Of a DNA stretch of 64,000 nucleotides, positions 17,416 to 25,008 are shown one piece after another. The notes under the pieces are model-generated. The model did no database searches and was not told where the DNA came from. It worked only from the letters and a program-made list of their open reading frames with translations. Source of the DNA: G963668605 sp963668605 (GTDB taxonomy: Bacteria > Acidobacteriota > Terriglobia > Bryobacterales > Bryobacteraceae); assembly GCA_963668605.1 (NCBI GenBank), contig OY764903.1, positions 3,968,001 through 4,032,000 on the forward strand, read 5' to 3'. Made by a program: the position numbers and the translations under genes. Each line of letters starts with the position of its first letter. Position 1 is the first letter of the stretch.

Positions 17416-18288
17416 ATGCTCCGCCACATGCTGCTTTGCGCGTGCCTCTTCGCCGTGGCCGCCTCGGCGCAAGACGATGTGACCGTGCTGCTCGAACGGC
17501 GCATGTCCGCGAGGCTGCACGCCTATGCCGAGGGCTTCGATGGCGTCCTGGGCGTCGCAGCGATCGATCTGACTACGGGCCGCACCATCTCGGTAAATGG
17601 CGAGAGCGTATTTCCGCAGGCAAGCTGCATCAAGATTCCGCTGATGATCGAGGTCTACCGCGCGGCGCGCGCCGGCCGCTTCCGCATGGACGACAAGATC
17701 ACGCTCACAAAAAAGGATCTGGTGGAGGGCGGGCGCATCGACCGCCAACTCGCGAATGGGCCGGTGACTGTGACTGTGCGGGAGCTGGTCAGCGCAATGA
17801 TCGAGGCCAGCGACAATACCGCCACGAACAAGCTGATCGCGATGGCCGGGATGGCCAGCGTAAATCAGTTACTCGACGAACTTGGGTTGCGCCACACGCG
17901 GTTGCAGCGCATCATGCTGGATACGGCGGCCGTGCGGCGCGGCGAGGAAAACATCTCGACGCCACTCGAAATGGTTAAACTCGCAGAGATGCTCTATCGC
18001 GGGAAGTTCGAAGACAGCGCCGAAATGATCGCAACGCTGAAGAATTTGAGTGCGGATTTGCGCCGCGCCATTCCCGAAGAGATTCCCGTGGCTGCAAAGC
18101 CTGGCTGGACGAACGGCGTGCGTTGCGAAACCGGCATTATCTATCTCGACAAACGCCCATTCGTGCTCAGCGTGATGGCGACATTCATGAACGATCGCAG
18201 GAACCCGATTTACGACATCGCGCAGATCGCTCTCGACCACTTCAGCGTGCTTGCAAAATCGAACCGCTACGGCAACAGGCTGCCGTAG
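17416..18288 (+). CDS. Class A beta-lactamase-like serine hydrolase
   Basis: This 290-residue exported protein has a signal peptide ending near AASAQ. The active-site motif ASCIKIP gives Ser70 and Lys73. ASDNTATN supplies the SDN triad at 132-134. The third box reads AAKPGWTNG, KPG in place of KTG/KSG. Acidic residues in RRGEEN around 176-178 might take the omega-loop glutamate role, but alignment is needed. The fold is that of class A beta-lactamases; a resistance role is not shown, and homologues may act on cell-wall peptides or other esters and amides. It is followed after 26 bases by a DJ-1/PfpI gene. Confidence 0.83.
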   Translation: MLRHMLLCACLFAVAASAQDDVTVLLERRMSARLHAYAEGFDGVLGVAAIDLTTGRTISVNGESVFPQASCIKIPLMIEVYRAARAGRFRMDDKITLTKKDLVEGGRIDRQLANGPVTVTVRELVSAMIEASDNTATNKLIAMAGMASVNQLLDELGLRHTRLQRIMLDTAAVRRGEENISTPLEMVKLAEMLYRGKFEDSAEMIATLKNLSADLRRAIPEEIPVAAKPGWTNGVRCETGIIYLDKRPFVLSVMATFMNDRRNPIYDIAQIALDHFSVLAKSNRYGNRLP

Positions 18289-18299
18289 CACGCCCGTTC

Positions 18300-18305
18300 T
18301 ACAAT
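18300..18305 (+). promoter_or_regulatory. Putative -10 box TACAAT
   Basis: TACAAT ends 9 bases before the ATG at 18315, inside the short gap after the beta-lactamase-like gene. No -35 is evident and only a weak GGA precedes the start. Confidence 0.42.
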
Positions 18306-18314
18306 GGAATTACT

Positions 18315-18851
18315 ATGCAACTCAAGGGTAAGCGAATCGCCGTTTTCCTCGACAATATGTACCAGGAGATGGAAGTCTGGTACCCCTACTACCGGCTGAA
18401 AGAGGCTGGCGCGGAGGTCGTAACCGTCGCGGCGGAGGCCGGCAAGACTTACACCAGCAAGCTGGGCTATCCGGCGACTGCCGACAAGTCCTACAATGAT
18501 GTGCGCAGCGCCGACTTCGACGGCCTCGTCATTCCCGGCGGTTTCGCGCCGGATCTGATCCGCCGCCACGCCAAGGCAATTCAATTCGTGAAGGAGATGG
18601 ATGCACAGGGTAAACTCGTGGCCTCCATTTGCCATGGCCTGTGGGTCGCCTGTTCGGCCGAAATCCTGAAGGGCCGCCGGACCACATGCTTCTTCGCGAT
18701 CAAGGACGACGTAATCCACGCGGGCGGACTCTACGAGGACGCGGAAGTCGTTGTGGACCGAAACCTCGTCTCCTCGCGCAAGCCCGAGGATCTGCCGGCG
18801 TTCTGCCGCGCCGCAATCGCCGTGCTAAGCGGAGTCCCGGCCGCCAAGTGA
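18315..18851 (+). CDS. DJ-1/PfpI family protein
   Basis: This 178-residue cytoplasmic protein has the DJ-1/PfpI fold. Its nucleophile elbow is ASICHGLW, with Cys preceding His as in the PfpI/YhbO group. FDGLVIPGGFAPD and the early MYQEMEVWYP provide other family landmarks. Members act as protein/nucleotide deglycases, glyoxalases or chaperones. The ATG at 18315 is chosen over longer readings because it gives the family-like QLKGKRIAVFLDN start. The stop TGA overlaps the next gene's GTG as GTGA, coupling it to the ABC ATPase. Confidence 0.83.
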   Translation: MQLKGKRIAVFLDNMYQEMEVWYPYYRLKEAGAEVVTVAAEAGKTYTSKLGYPATADKSYNDVRSADFDGLVIPGGFAPDLIRRHAKAIQFVKEMDAQGKLVASICHGLWVACSAEILKGRRTTCFFAIKDDVIHAGGLYEDAEVVVDRNLVSSRKPEDLPAFCRAAIAVLSGVPAAK

Positions 18852-19768
18852 GTTCGATTCAGGTTCGCGGCTTGCACAAGAGTTACGGCGATTTCGAGGC
18901 CCTTCGCGGCATCGATTTCGACGTCGCGCCAGGCGAGGTCTTTGGTCTGCTCGGCCCGAACGGCGCCGGGAAGACCACAACAGTCGAGATCCTTGAAGGA
19001 CTGCGCGAACGCAGCGGAGGCGATGTCTCAGTGCTCGGCTTCGATCCGGGCGTTCAAGTTAACGCGCTCAAGGACCGCATCGGCGTATGTCTGCAGGCCA
19101 CCAACCTGCCCGACAAGATCACCGTACTCGAGGCGCTCGATTTATTCGCGGCGTTCTATTCGCGCAGCGTCAATTGCCGTCACCTGCTCGAGCGCCTGCA
19201 ACTCTGGGAGCGGCGCGACGCCTATTATTCGCAGCTTTCAGGCGGACAGAAACAGCGCCTCGCTCTCGCCCTGGCGATGGTGAATGATCCATCACTGCTT
19301 TTCCTGGATGAGCCGACGACCGGACTGGACCCGCAGGTCCGCCTGGAAATTCACAAGCTGATCTTAGAGTTGAAGAACGCCCAGTGCACAATTCTGCTGA
19401 CCACGCATTACATCGAAGAGGCCGAAAGGCTCTGCGACCGGGTCGCAATCATAGACAGCGGCCGCATTATTGCGATCGGCACACCGAGAGAAATCGTTGC
19501 GCTGGCGATCGGCCACTCCATGATCGAGATCCAGTGCGAATCGCCATTGCCCGACATTGAGATTCCTCCGGTCACGGGCGCTGAACGCATCGTTATCGAC
19601 GACGCCCGACTGCACCTCGTCGTGGCTTCGACACGGCCTGCTAAGAGCCTGGTGGAACTCGTGCGCTGGATCGAACATCAGGGCGTCGAACTGGCCGACA
19701 TCCATCTCAAGCGGCCCACGCTCGAAGATGTTTTCATCGAACTGACCGGCAAGAGGCTGCGCGAGTGA
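18848..19768 (+). CDS. ABC transporter ATP-binding protein
   Basis: This 306-residue ATPase starts at GTG 18848, overlapping the preceding stop by four bases. Walker A is GPNGAGKTTT, the signature is LSGGQKQRLALAL and Walker B is SLLFLDEPTTGLDP. The ~70-residue C-terminal extension resembles the DrrA/CcmA-type tails of exporters. It should power the membrane protein encoded immediately downstream, whose start overlaps its stop. The substrate is unknown; this subfamily exports antibiotics, lipids or polysaccharide precursors. Confidence 0.92.
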   Translation: MSSIQVRGLHKSYGDFEALRGIDFDVAPGEVFGLLGPNGAGKTTTVEILEGLRERSGGDVSVLGFDPGVQVNALKDRIGVCLQATNLPDKITVLEALDLFAAFYSRSVNCRHLLERLQLWERRDAYYSQLSGGQKQRLALALAMVNDPSLLFLDEPTTGLDPQVRLEIHKLILELKNAQCTILLTTHYIEEAERLCDRVAIIDSGRIIAIGTPREIVALAIGHSMIEIQCESPLPDIEIPPVTGAERIVIDDARLHLVVASTRPAKSLVELVRWIEHQGVELADIHLKRPTLEDVFIELTGKRLRE

Positions 19769-21564
19769 TGAAAGCCTATCTCGCACACATCAAGCTGAAC
19801 CTGAAGCTGACGCTTCGCGACCGCCTGGTGCTGTTCTTTAACTACATTTTTCCACTGCTCTTCTTTCTCATCTTCGGTCAGATGATGGGCACGGCGCGCG
19901 GCGGACTCGCCACGCAACTCGTCGCGATGGTGCTGATCATAGGTGTACTCGGTAGCGGTTTTTTCGGCGCCGGCATCCGTGCGGTGCAGGATCGTGAGTT
20001 GAATATTCTGCGCCGTTTCAAGGTGGCCCCGGTGGGTCCGGCGCCTATGCTCGTGGCCTCGATGGTGACTGGCTGGGCGAACTACATGCCGATGGCCCTA
20101 CTGATCCTCGTCTGCGCGCGCTATCTCTATGCCATGCCGATGCCCCGCAACTGGGTTTCGCTGCTGGTCTTTCTGTCGTTGGGCATCCTCGCGTTCCGTG
20201 CCATCGGATTAATGATCGCTTCCGTGGTGAACTCCGCGCAGGAAGGTCAGATCCTTATCCAGATCTTCTATTTTCCGATGCTGTTCCTAAGCGGTGCGAC
20301 CTTTCCGCTGGAAGTGATGCCCGAATGGGTGCAGACGCTCGCGCAGTTCCTGCCGGCCTCGCACCTGTTCCTGGGCATACAAGGGATCCTGGTTCGCAAC
20401 GAGACGATCTTCGATGTCTGGACGGCGGCGCTGGCGTTGGCTGCGGCCTGCATCGTCGCAACCTTTCTGTCAACCAAGCTGTTCCGCTGGGAGAAAGGCG
20501 AACGAATCCGCGGCGCCTCGAAAGCATGGCTGGCTGCCGCGTTGCTGCCATTCGTTCTGCTCGGCACATGGCAAGCCTACAGCCGGGAGAACCTGGGCAA
20601 GGTCAAGATGATCTCGCGCGAGATGCGCCGCAGTCGCGCGTATCTGATTCGCGACGTGCGCATTGCCGATGGAAGCGGCAAGGTTATCGAGAGCGGCTAC
20701 GTGATGCTGCGCAATGGCAAAGTTGAGCAGATCGTCGACGGCAAGCCGCCGGACCACAGGGAGTTGAACGCAGACCTCATCGAGGGCTCCGGCAAGACGC
20801 TACTGCCCGGATTGATCGATGCGCAGGTACGGCTCGCGTCGCCTGGTGGCTACCGGGACAATCCCGCAAGCTTGAACGCCGACCGGAGTTTGCGCGAACT
20901 GGCGGCCTATCTGTACTGCGGCGTAATGGCCGTGCGCAGCGTGGGCGATCCGCCGGATGTGCTTGTAAGGGCCCAGCGGCGAGTCGACAGCGGCGAGTAT
21001 CTCGGCGCGCAGGTGCTCACCGGAGCGACCGCGGCTTCGCCGTCGATGATGCCTTCGCTCGCCTTGCTCGAAGCCGCCTGGCAAGCGCACGACAAGAAAA
21101 CCGAATTTCTCGACCGCTCGCTGGTGCAGCAGGCCGGCCCGGCGGCTTTGCTCGATAGCACGCGACGGATTCTGAAAAGCATGCCACCGTCCGCCGCTCC
21201 TCCCGTGACTCTTCAGGCGGCCATGGAGCAACTCGCACGGGCCTGGAAAAATGGGACCACGTTAGTGGCGGGCAGCAACTCCGGTGCGCCGCCGCTGCTG
21301 CACGGCCCGGCGCTGCACAGGGAATTGCAGCTTTGGGTACAGGCCGGAATCCCCGCACCGGTCGCGCTGCGGGTGGCAACGGGCGATGCGGCAAAGTGGC
21401 TCGGGGTCGGCGGGGAATTGGGGTCGATCCGGCCCGGCTATGCGGCCAGCCTGCTGCTGGTCGACGGCAATCCGCTGGTCGACATCTCTGCCACGGAACG
21501 CATCTCGATGGTTTTTCTGCGTGGCGAGCGGGTCGACCGCGCGAAGTTGTTCGACCAGGATTGA
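19768..21564 (+). CDS. ABC-2 permease fused to an amidohydrolase-like domain lacking metal ligands
   Basis: This 598-residue fusion has an ABC-2 permease half (about 1-245) with six hydrophobic helices, including FYFPMLFLSGATFPLEVMP. A seventh helix follows at about 252-270. The remainder matches the amidohydrolase outline: a beta-sandwich start at RDVRIADGSGKVIESG, GKTLLPGLIDAQVRL, GVMAVRSVG and LGSIRPGYAASLLLVDGNPL. The His-x-His metal pair is Gln353/Arg355 and the usual Asp is Asn504 in AGSNSG; the barrel centre is shortened. Seven helices plus the positive cytoplasmic loop before the last predict that this domain lies outside the cytoplasm. It is probably non-catalytic, perhaps a binding module. 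ATG 19768 overlaps the ATPase stop by one base; GTG 19765 is an alternative start. Confidence 0.85.
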   Translation: MKAYLAHIKLNLKLTLRDRLVLFFNYIFPLLFFLIFGQMMGTARGGLATQLVAMVLIIGVLGSGFFGAGIRAVQDRELNILRRFKVAPVGPAPMLVASMVTGWANYMPMALLILVCARYLYAMPMPRNWVSLLVFLSLGILAFRAIGLMIASVVNSAQEGQILIQIFYFPMLFLSGATFPLEVMPEWVQTLAQFLPASHLFLGIQGILVRNETIFDVWTAALALAAACIVATFLSTKLFRWEKGERIRGASKAWLAAALLPFVLLGTWQAYSRENLGKVKMISREMRRSRAYLIRDVRIADGSGKVIESGYVMLRNGKVEQIVDGKPPDHRELNADLIEGSGKTLLPGLIDAQVRLASPGGYRDNPASLNADRSLRELAAYLYCGVMAVRSVGDPPDVLVRAQRRVDSGEYLGAQVLTGATAASPSMMPSLALLEAAWQAHDKKTEFLDRSLVQQAGPAALLDSTRRILKSMPPSAAPPVTLQAAMEQLARAWKNGTTLVAGSNSGAPPLLHGPALHRELQLWVQAGIPAPVALRVATGDAAKWLGVGGELGSIRPGYAASLLLVDGNPLVDISATERISMVFLRGERVDRAKLFDQD

Positions 21565-21568
21565 ACGT

Positions 21569-22384
21569 CTACTGCGCCGTCAGCGTGAACCAGATAAACA
21601 TCTGCACGAACGCAAACGCCGTGATCGCGACGCACAATCCCATCGCCACACTCCAGAACGCTTCGCTGCCCTTGCCCGGTTCGCCGCGCATTCCGGCCAG
21701 GTACGCGGCAACGAATCCGCCGGCCAGTCCGCCGATGTGCGCCGCGTTGTCGACCTGGAAAAACGGCAACAGCCCCATCAGCAATCCGTAGACCGCCCAG
21801 CGAATATATACGCCCCGGATCATTGAGCCCGTGGAAGTCTTGCTGCGTATGCCGAGCGCGATCATCGCGCCGATCAAACCAAAGATGCCGGCGGACGCGC
21901 CAATCGAAAGCGAATTCGACCAGAATGTGCTGGCGATGAATCCCAGCACCGTCGAGACGAAGTAAAACACGATCATGCGCTTGCTGCCGTAGATCTCCTC
22001 CACCTGCGCACCGAGATCGTAGAGCACCCACATGTTCATTCCGATGTGGAACAGCCCGCCGTGCAGAAAGCCCGCCGTGATCAGGCGCCACCACTGGCCC
22101 AGAAATATCGCCTGAGGATACTTGGCGCCGAACTGAAACAGCGTGCGGCCATCGATGTCCATCACGCTGTCGTGACCGGACTTCAAGCTATAGACGGCGG
22201 TAGCAAGATAGAGTCCCACGTTAATCAACAAAATCAGCGATGTCGTGAAACGGGCGTGGGGCATGAAACCCGACACAACATCTCCGGCACGTCGCAGATC
22301 GATGGCCCTCGGACCGACTTCGGCATCGCAATACGGGCAGACGCGATCGGCGCTGGTGATGAAAGCCCGGCAGTGCGGGCACAT
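21569..22384 (-). CDS. Rhomboid family intramembrane serine protease with N-terminal zinc ribbon
   Basis: This 271-residue membrane protease begins with a CPHC...CPYC zinc ribbon (residues 2-19). The rhomboid core has HGGLFHIGMN (His108, His113, Asn117), catalytic Ser164 in GASAG and His216 in NAAHIGG. The ATG at 22384 places the zinc ribbon at the N-terminus; a GTG five codons earlier is also possible. The family cleaves transmembrane proteins inside the bilayer. It is convergent with the permease/amidohydrolase fusion, 4 bases away, and divergent from the microcompartment operon. Confidence 0.9.
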   Translation of the reverse strand: MCPHCRAFITSADRVCPYCDAEVGPRAIDLRRAGDVVSGFMPHARFTTSLILLINVGLYLATAVYSLKSGHDSVMDIDGRTLFQFGAKYPQAIFLGQWWRLITAGFLHGGLFHIGMNMWVLYDLGAQVEEIYGSKRMIVFYFVSTVLGFIASTFWSNSLSIGASAGIFGLIGAMIALGIRSKTSTGSMIRGVYIRWAVYGLLMGLLPFFQVDNAAHIGGLAGGFVAAYLAGMRGEPGKGSEAFWSVAMGLCVAITAFAFVQMFIWFTLTAQ

Positions 22385-22448
22385 TCTACGGTTATCCACT
22401 GTCTTCCATTGTAGCGGCAAGCTGCGCGGGGACCCTGGAATCAAATAT

Positions 22449-22457
22449 TGGTACAAT
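22449..22457 (+). promoter_or_regulatory. Putative extended -10 TGGTACAAT for the microcompartment operon
   Basis: TGG-TACAAT fits an extended -10 element (TGn before a TATAAT-like hexamer) and ends 11 bases before the ATG at 22469. The transcript leader would be only a few bases long. No clear -35 is seen. Confidence 0.48.
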
Positions 22458-22468
22458 TTGGGATTCAG

Positions 22469-23245
22469 ATGCCCAAGAGCGAGAGAGAGCACCGGCAGGA
22501 CATCGTCCAGATCGGGAAGTTGGTCTATGAGAAGGGTTGGGTGGCCGCGAACGACGGCAACATCACAATCCGTCTCGACCAGGACCGGCTGCTTTGCACG
22601 CCCACCGGAGTCAGCAAGGGCATGATGCATCCGGACGACCTGATCGTCTGTGACATGCAAGGCAACAAGCTCGAAGGCCGCCTGGAGCGCACTTCAGAGG
22701 TCGCGATGCACCTGCTGGTGTACAGCATGAGGCCCGACATCCGCGCCGTAGTCCACGCCCATCCTCCAGTGGCGACGGGCTTCGCCTCCGCGGGCAAGGC
22801 GCTAAATCTCGCGTTGCTGCCAGAGGTCATCATCGGGCTTGGCTGCGTGCCGCTGGTCGACTACGGACTCCCCGGGACGGCCGCGCTGACAGACCCGATG
22901 AAGCCGTACATCCCGAAGTACGATTCGATTCTGATGGCCAACCATGGCGCGGTCTGCTATGGAGAGGACATCTTCAAAGCCTTCTTCCGCATGGAGACGA
23001 CCGAGCACTACGCGCGCATCGCGTTGGTGGCGGAACTGCTTGGCGGAGCCACTGTCCTGCCGAAACGGGAAGTGGAGAAACTGTTCGATTCGAGAACGCG
23101 CTACGGTGTAAAGACGAAAGCTGGCGCGGAGCCGGGATGTCCACTCTCGGCCGAGGATATGGGCAGTCAGGAAAAGTTTGTTGTGACGCGCGACGAATTG
23201 GTCGGCCTGGTCAACGAGGCGCTGCGAGCGCGGGGAATTTCTTAG
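22469..23245 (+). CDS. Class II aldolase, likely microcompartment cargo
   Basis: This 258-residue zinc-dependent aldolase belongs to the fuculose-/rhamnulose-phosphate aldolase family. HAHPPVATGF supplies two metal-binding histidines and MANHGAVCYG the conserved NHG. The last 18 residues (DELVGLVNEALRARGIS and the preceding Arg) form a short amphipathic helix after a Gly/Ser/Glu-rich linker, the layout of encapsulation peptides that target enzymes into bacterial microcompartments. It is the first gene of a run with one BMC-H and three BMC-P shell genes. Its likely reaction yields dihydroxyacetone phosphate plus lactaldehyde from a deoxyketose 1-phosphate. ATG 22469 is preferred to a TTG at 22448. 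Confidence 0.87.
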   Translation: MPKSEREHRQDIVQIGKLVYEKGWVAANDGNITIRLDQDRLLCTPTGVSKGMMHPDDLIVCDMQGNKLEGRLERTSEVAMHLLVYSMRPDIRAVVHAHPPVATGFASAGKALNLALLPEVIIGLGCVPLVDYGLPGTAALTDPMKPYIPKYDSILMANHGAVCYGEDIFKAFFRMETTEHYARIALVAELLGGATVLPKREVEKLFDSRTRYGVKTKAGAEPGCPLSAEDMGSQEKFVVTRDELVGLVNEALRARGIS

Positions 23246-23255
23246 GAGACTCAGC

Positions 23256-23543
23256 ATGGGTGAAGCACTTGGAATGATTGAAACGCGCGGCTTGGTGGCA
23301 ATGATTGAAGCCTCCGACGCGATGGTTAAGGCGGCGAATGTCTCTCTCGTGGGTTGGGAAAAGATTGGATCGGGCTACGTGACCGCACTGGTTCGCGGCG
23401 ATGTCGCGGCCGTGCGCGCCGCTACGGACGCTGGCGCCGCGGCCGCGCGCCGGGTAGGCGAACTGATCGCGGTGCATGTAATCCCGCGTCCGCACGCGAG
23501 CCTGGAAACCGTATTCCCAATCGGCAAGACGAACGGAAAGTAG
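23256..23543 (+). CDS. BMC-H microcompartment shell protein
   Basis: This 95-residue protein is a single BMC domain of the hexamer-forming class. It opens with GEALGMIETRGLVAMIEASD and has GWEKIGSGYVTALVRGDVAA around the pore-forming region, then VIPRPHASLE. It should tile the facets of a polyhedral shell. It lies 10 bases after the aldolase and 4 bases before the first BMC-P gene. It is the only hexameric shell gene in the operon. Confidence 0.95.
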   Translation: MGEALGMIETRGLVAMIEASDAMVKAANVSLVGWEKIGSGYVTALVRGDVAAVRAATDAGAAAARRVGELIAVHVIPRPHASLETVFPIGKTNGK

Positions 23544-23547
23544 AGCT

Positions 23548-23832
23548 ATGATTCTCGCCCGCGTAGTGGGCACTGTTGTCGCCACACGCAAAGACCCCCG
23601 ACTCGAAGGCAAGAAACTGCTCATCCTTAAACCGGTCTCGCCGGAAGGCAAGGATGACGCGGGTTACGTGATCGCCGTCGACACGGTGGGCGCCGGTTTT
23701 CGCGAGAACGTCATCGCGGTGTCGGGCAGTTCGGCGCGCATGGCGGATGGTTGCAAGGACACCCCGGTCGATACCGCAATCATCGGCATTGTCGACACGG
23801 TCGATATGGATGCCGGCTCGAAGCAAAGGTAA
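23548..23832 (+). CDS. BMC-P (EutN/CcmL-type) vertex protein 1
   Basis: This 94-residue protein starts ILARVVGTVVATRKDPRLEG and ends with the family segment IIGIVDTVDMD. EutN/CcmL pentamers cap the vertices of microcompartments. It is the first of three distinct BMC-P paralogues in a row. They differ widely in their middle loops, which suggests specialised vertices rather than a recent duplication. Confidence 0.93.
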   Translation: MILARVVGTVVATRKDPRLEGKKLLILKPVSPEGKDDAGYVIAVDTVGAGFRENVIAVSGSSARMADGCKDTPVDTAIIGIVDTVDMDAGSKQR

Positions 23833-23838
23833 GCGCGG

Positions 23839-24126
23839 ATGCAATTAGGGCGGGTTGTGGGCCGTGTCGTCGCTACCATCAAGAATGCCGGACTCGACGG
23901 CCAGCGTCTGCTCGTAGTCCAACCGATTACACCCGAGCGCGAGGACGTCGGCAAACCGCTCGTCGCCACGGACTGCGTGGGCGCCGGCTCGGGCGAAATC
24001 GTCTACTATTGCCGCGGCAAAGAGTGCAGCTTCCCGTTCCTGCCCGTTGAAGTGCAAACGGACGCGAACATCGTCGGCATCGTCGACGAGATCCGCGTCA
24101 ACCGGAATAAACGTGCTGATAGCTAG
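23839..24126 (+). CDS. BMC-P (EutN/CcmL-type) vertex protein 2
   Basis: This 95-residue paralogue starts QLGRVVGRVVATIKNAGLDG and ends NIVGIVDEIRVN. The middle loop contains CRGKECSFPF, with two cysteines absent from the other two copies. It begins 6 bases after vertex protein 1, and its last 14 bases overlap the start of vertex protein 3. Confidence 0.92.
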   Translation: MQLGRVVGRVVATIKNAGLDGQRLLVVQPITPEREDVGKPLVATDCVGAGSGEIVYYCRGKECSFPFLPVEVQTDANIVGIVDEIRVNRNKRADS

Positions 24127-24415
24127 AGTCATCGGCGACCTCGCCGCCACTGTGAAACACGCGAGCCACGAGGGGCGCAAGATCCTCTTGGTGCAGCCAT
24201 TGAACCTCGACGGAAGCGACCGCGGAAATGCGCTAGTGGCGCTCGACGCGGTCGATGCCGGTATCGGTGACCGCGTGCTGCTGATTCCGGAAGGCTTCAG
24301 CGCGATGACCGCGGTGGGCCGCCCGCAATCACCGATCGACATGGCCGTAATCGGGGTGATCGATGAGATCGACCTCCTTCCCGAGTTTGCGGCTCCGCCC
24401 GCTGCGCAGGACTAA
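24113..24415 (+). CDS. BMC-P (EutN/CcmL-type) vertex protein 3
   Basis: This 100-residue paralogue is started at GTG 24113, giving MLIARVIGDLAATVKHASHE, which aligns with the other two copies; longer readings upstream are unlike the family. The core ends AVIGVIDEIDLLPE, followed by a short Pro/Ala tail. It overlaps vertex protein 2 by 14 bases. Its last 87 bases are antisense to the 3' end of the next gene. Confidence 0.9.
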   Translation: MLIARVIGDLAATVKHASHEGRKILLVQPLNLDGSDRGNALVALDAVDAGIGDRVLLIPEGFSAMTAVGRPQSPIDMAVIGVIDEIDLLPEFAAPPAAQD

Positions 24416-24916
24416 CACGCCCAGCAACACGGTCGCGAGCACGAGTTTCCCGCCCTCGATCACGCCGTAAGCGCTGTGCGCCGCTCGGAAACGGTTTTCG
24501 TCGGCCTGCACGGCGGCCGTCGGCAGGTATTCCATGCTGCGGCCCAGCGTGATGATCTGCGGCGTAATCAACCAGTGGGTCGTGGCGACCAGCATCAGCA
24601 TCAGCAGCGGAAGCACCAGCGTGTATCTGCCGACCTTCGTTCCGAACAGCAGAATCCCGAACAGCAACACGCCCAGCAACAACTGCATCATCTCCCAATG
24701 CTCGAAATAGAAGCGGTTCTGCTCGCCCACCTGATAGCGGAGCAGTTGGCGCACGCCTTCATAGCCGAGTTGCTTGATCTGCGCGGCAGCGCCAGCCGTA
24801 GGCTCGTGCAGCAGGCGTTCGACGGAGCGGAAATTCTCGGTTGCCACCCACGCCATGAACAGGCTGCCAGCCATCCATGCACCCAGCAAAAAACAGGCGA
24901 ATCTTCGAAGGCTCAT
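24329..24916 (-). CDS. Small integral membrane protein (DUF4149-like)
   Basis: This 195-residue protein has four hydrophobic segments, around residues 5-25, 78-95, 98-118 and 155-172. The loop between the first two has paired aromatic and charged residues (NRFYFEHWEMMQ). The layout resembles DUF4149-type proteins; the function is unknown. Its 3' end overlaps the last shell gene in antisense over 87 bases (24329-24415), so one of the two C-termini is under dual coding constraint. It diverges from the Gfo/Idh/MocA gene. Confidence 0.65.
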   Translation of the reverse strand: MSLRRFACFLLGAWMAGSLFMAWVATENFRSVERLLHEPTAGAAAQIKQLGYEGVRQLLRYQVGEQNRFYFEHWEMMQLLLGVLLFGILLFGTKVGRYTLVLPLLMLMLVATTHWLITPQIITLGRSMEYLPTAAVQADENRFRAAHSAYGVIEGGKLVLATVLLGVLVLRSGRSRKLGKEVDLIDHPDYGHVDR

Positions 24917-25008
24917 CGATATTGTTCCTCAATACGTCCAGGGGTGCGGCGCGGACGAAGCCTCAGTGTAACTTGATTCGCGCACTTGAATCCAGGGAAA
25001 ATCCAGCT

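Noticed and set aside
17416..18288. Calling the beta-lactamase-like gene an antibiotic resistance gene
   Set aside because: The SxxK and SDN motifs are present, but the third box is KPG and the omega-loop glutamate is uncertain, so resistance cannot be claimed from sequence.
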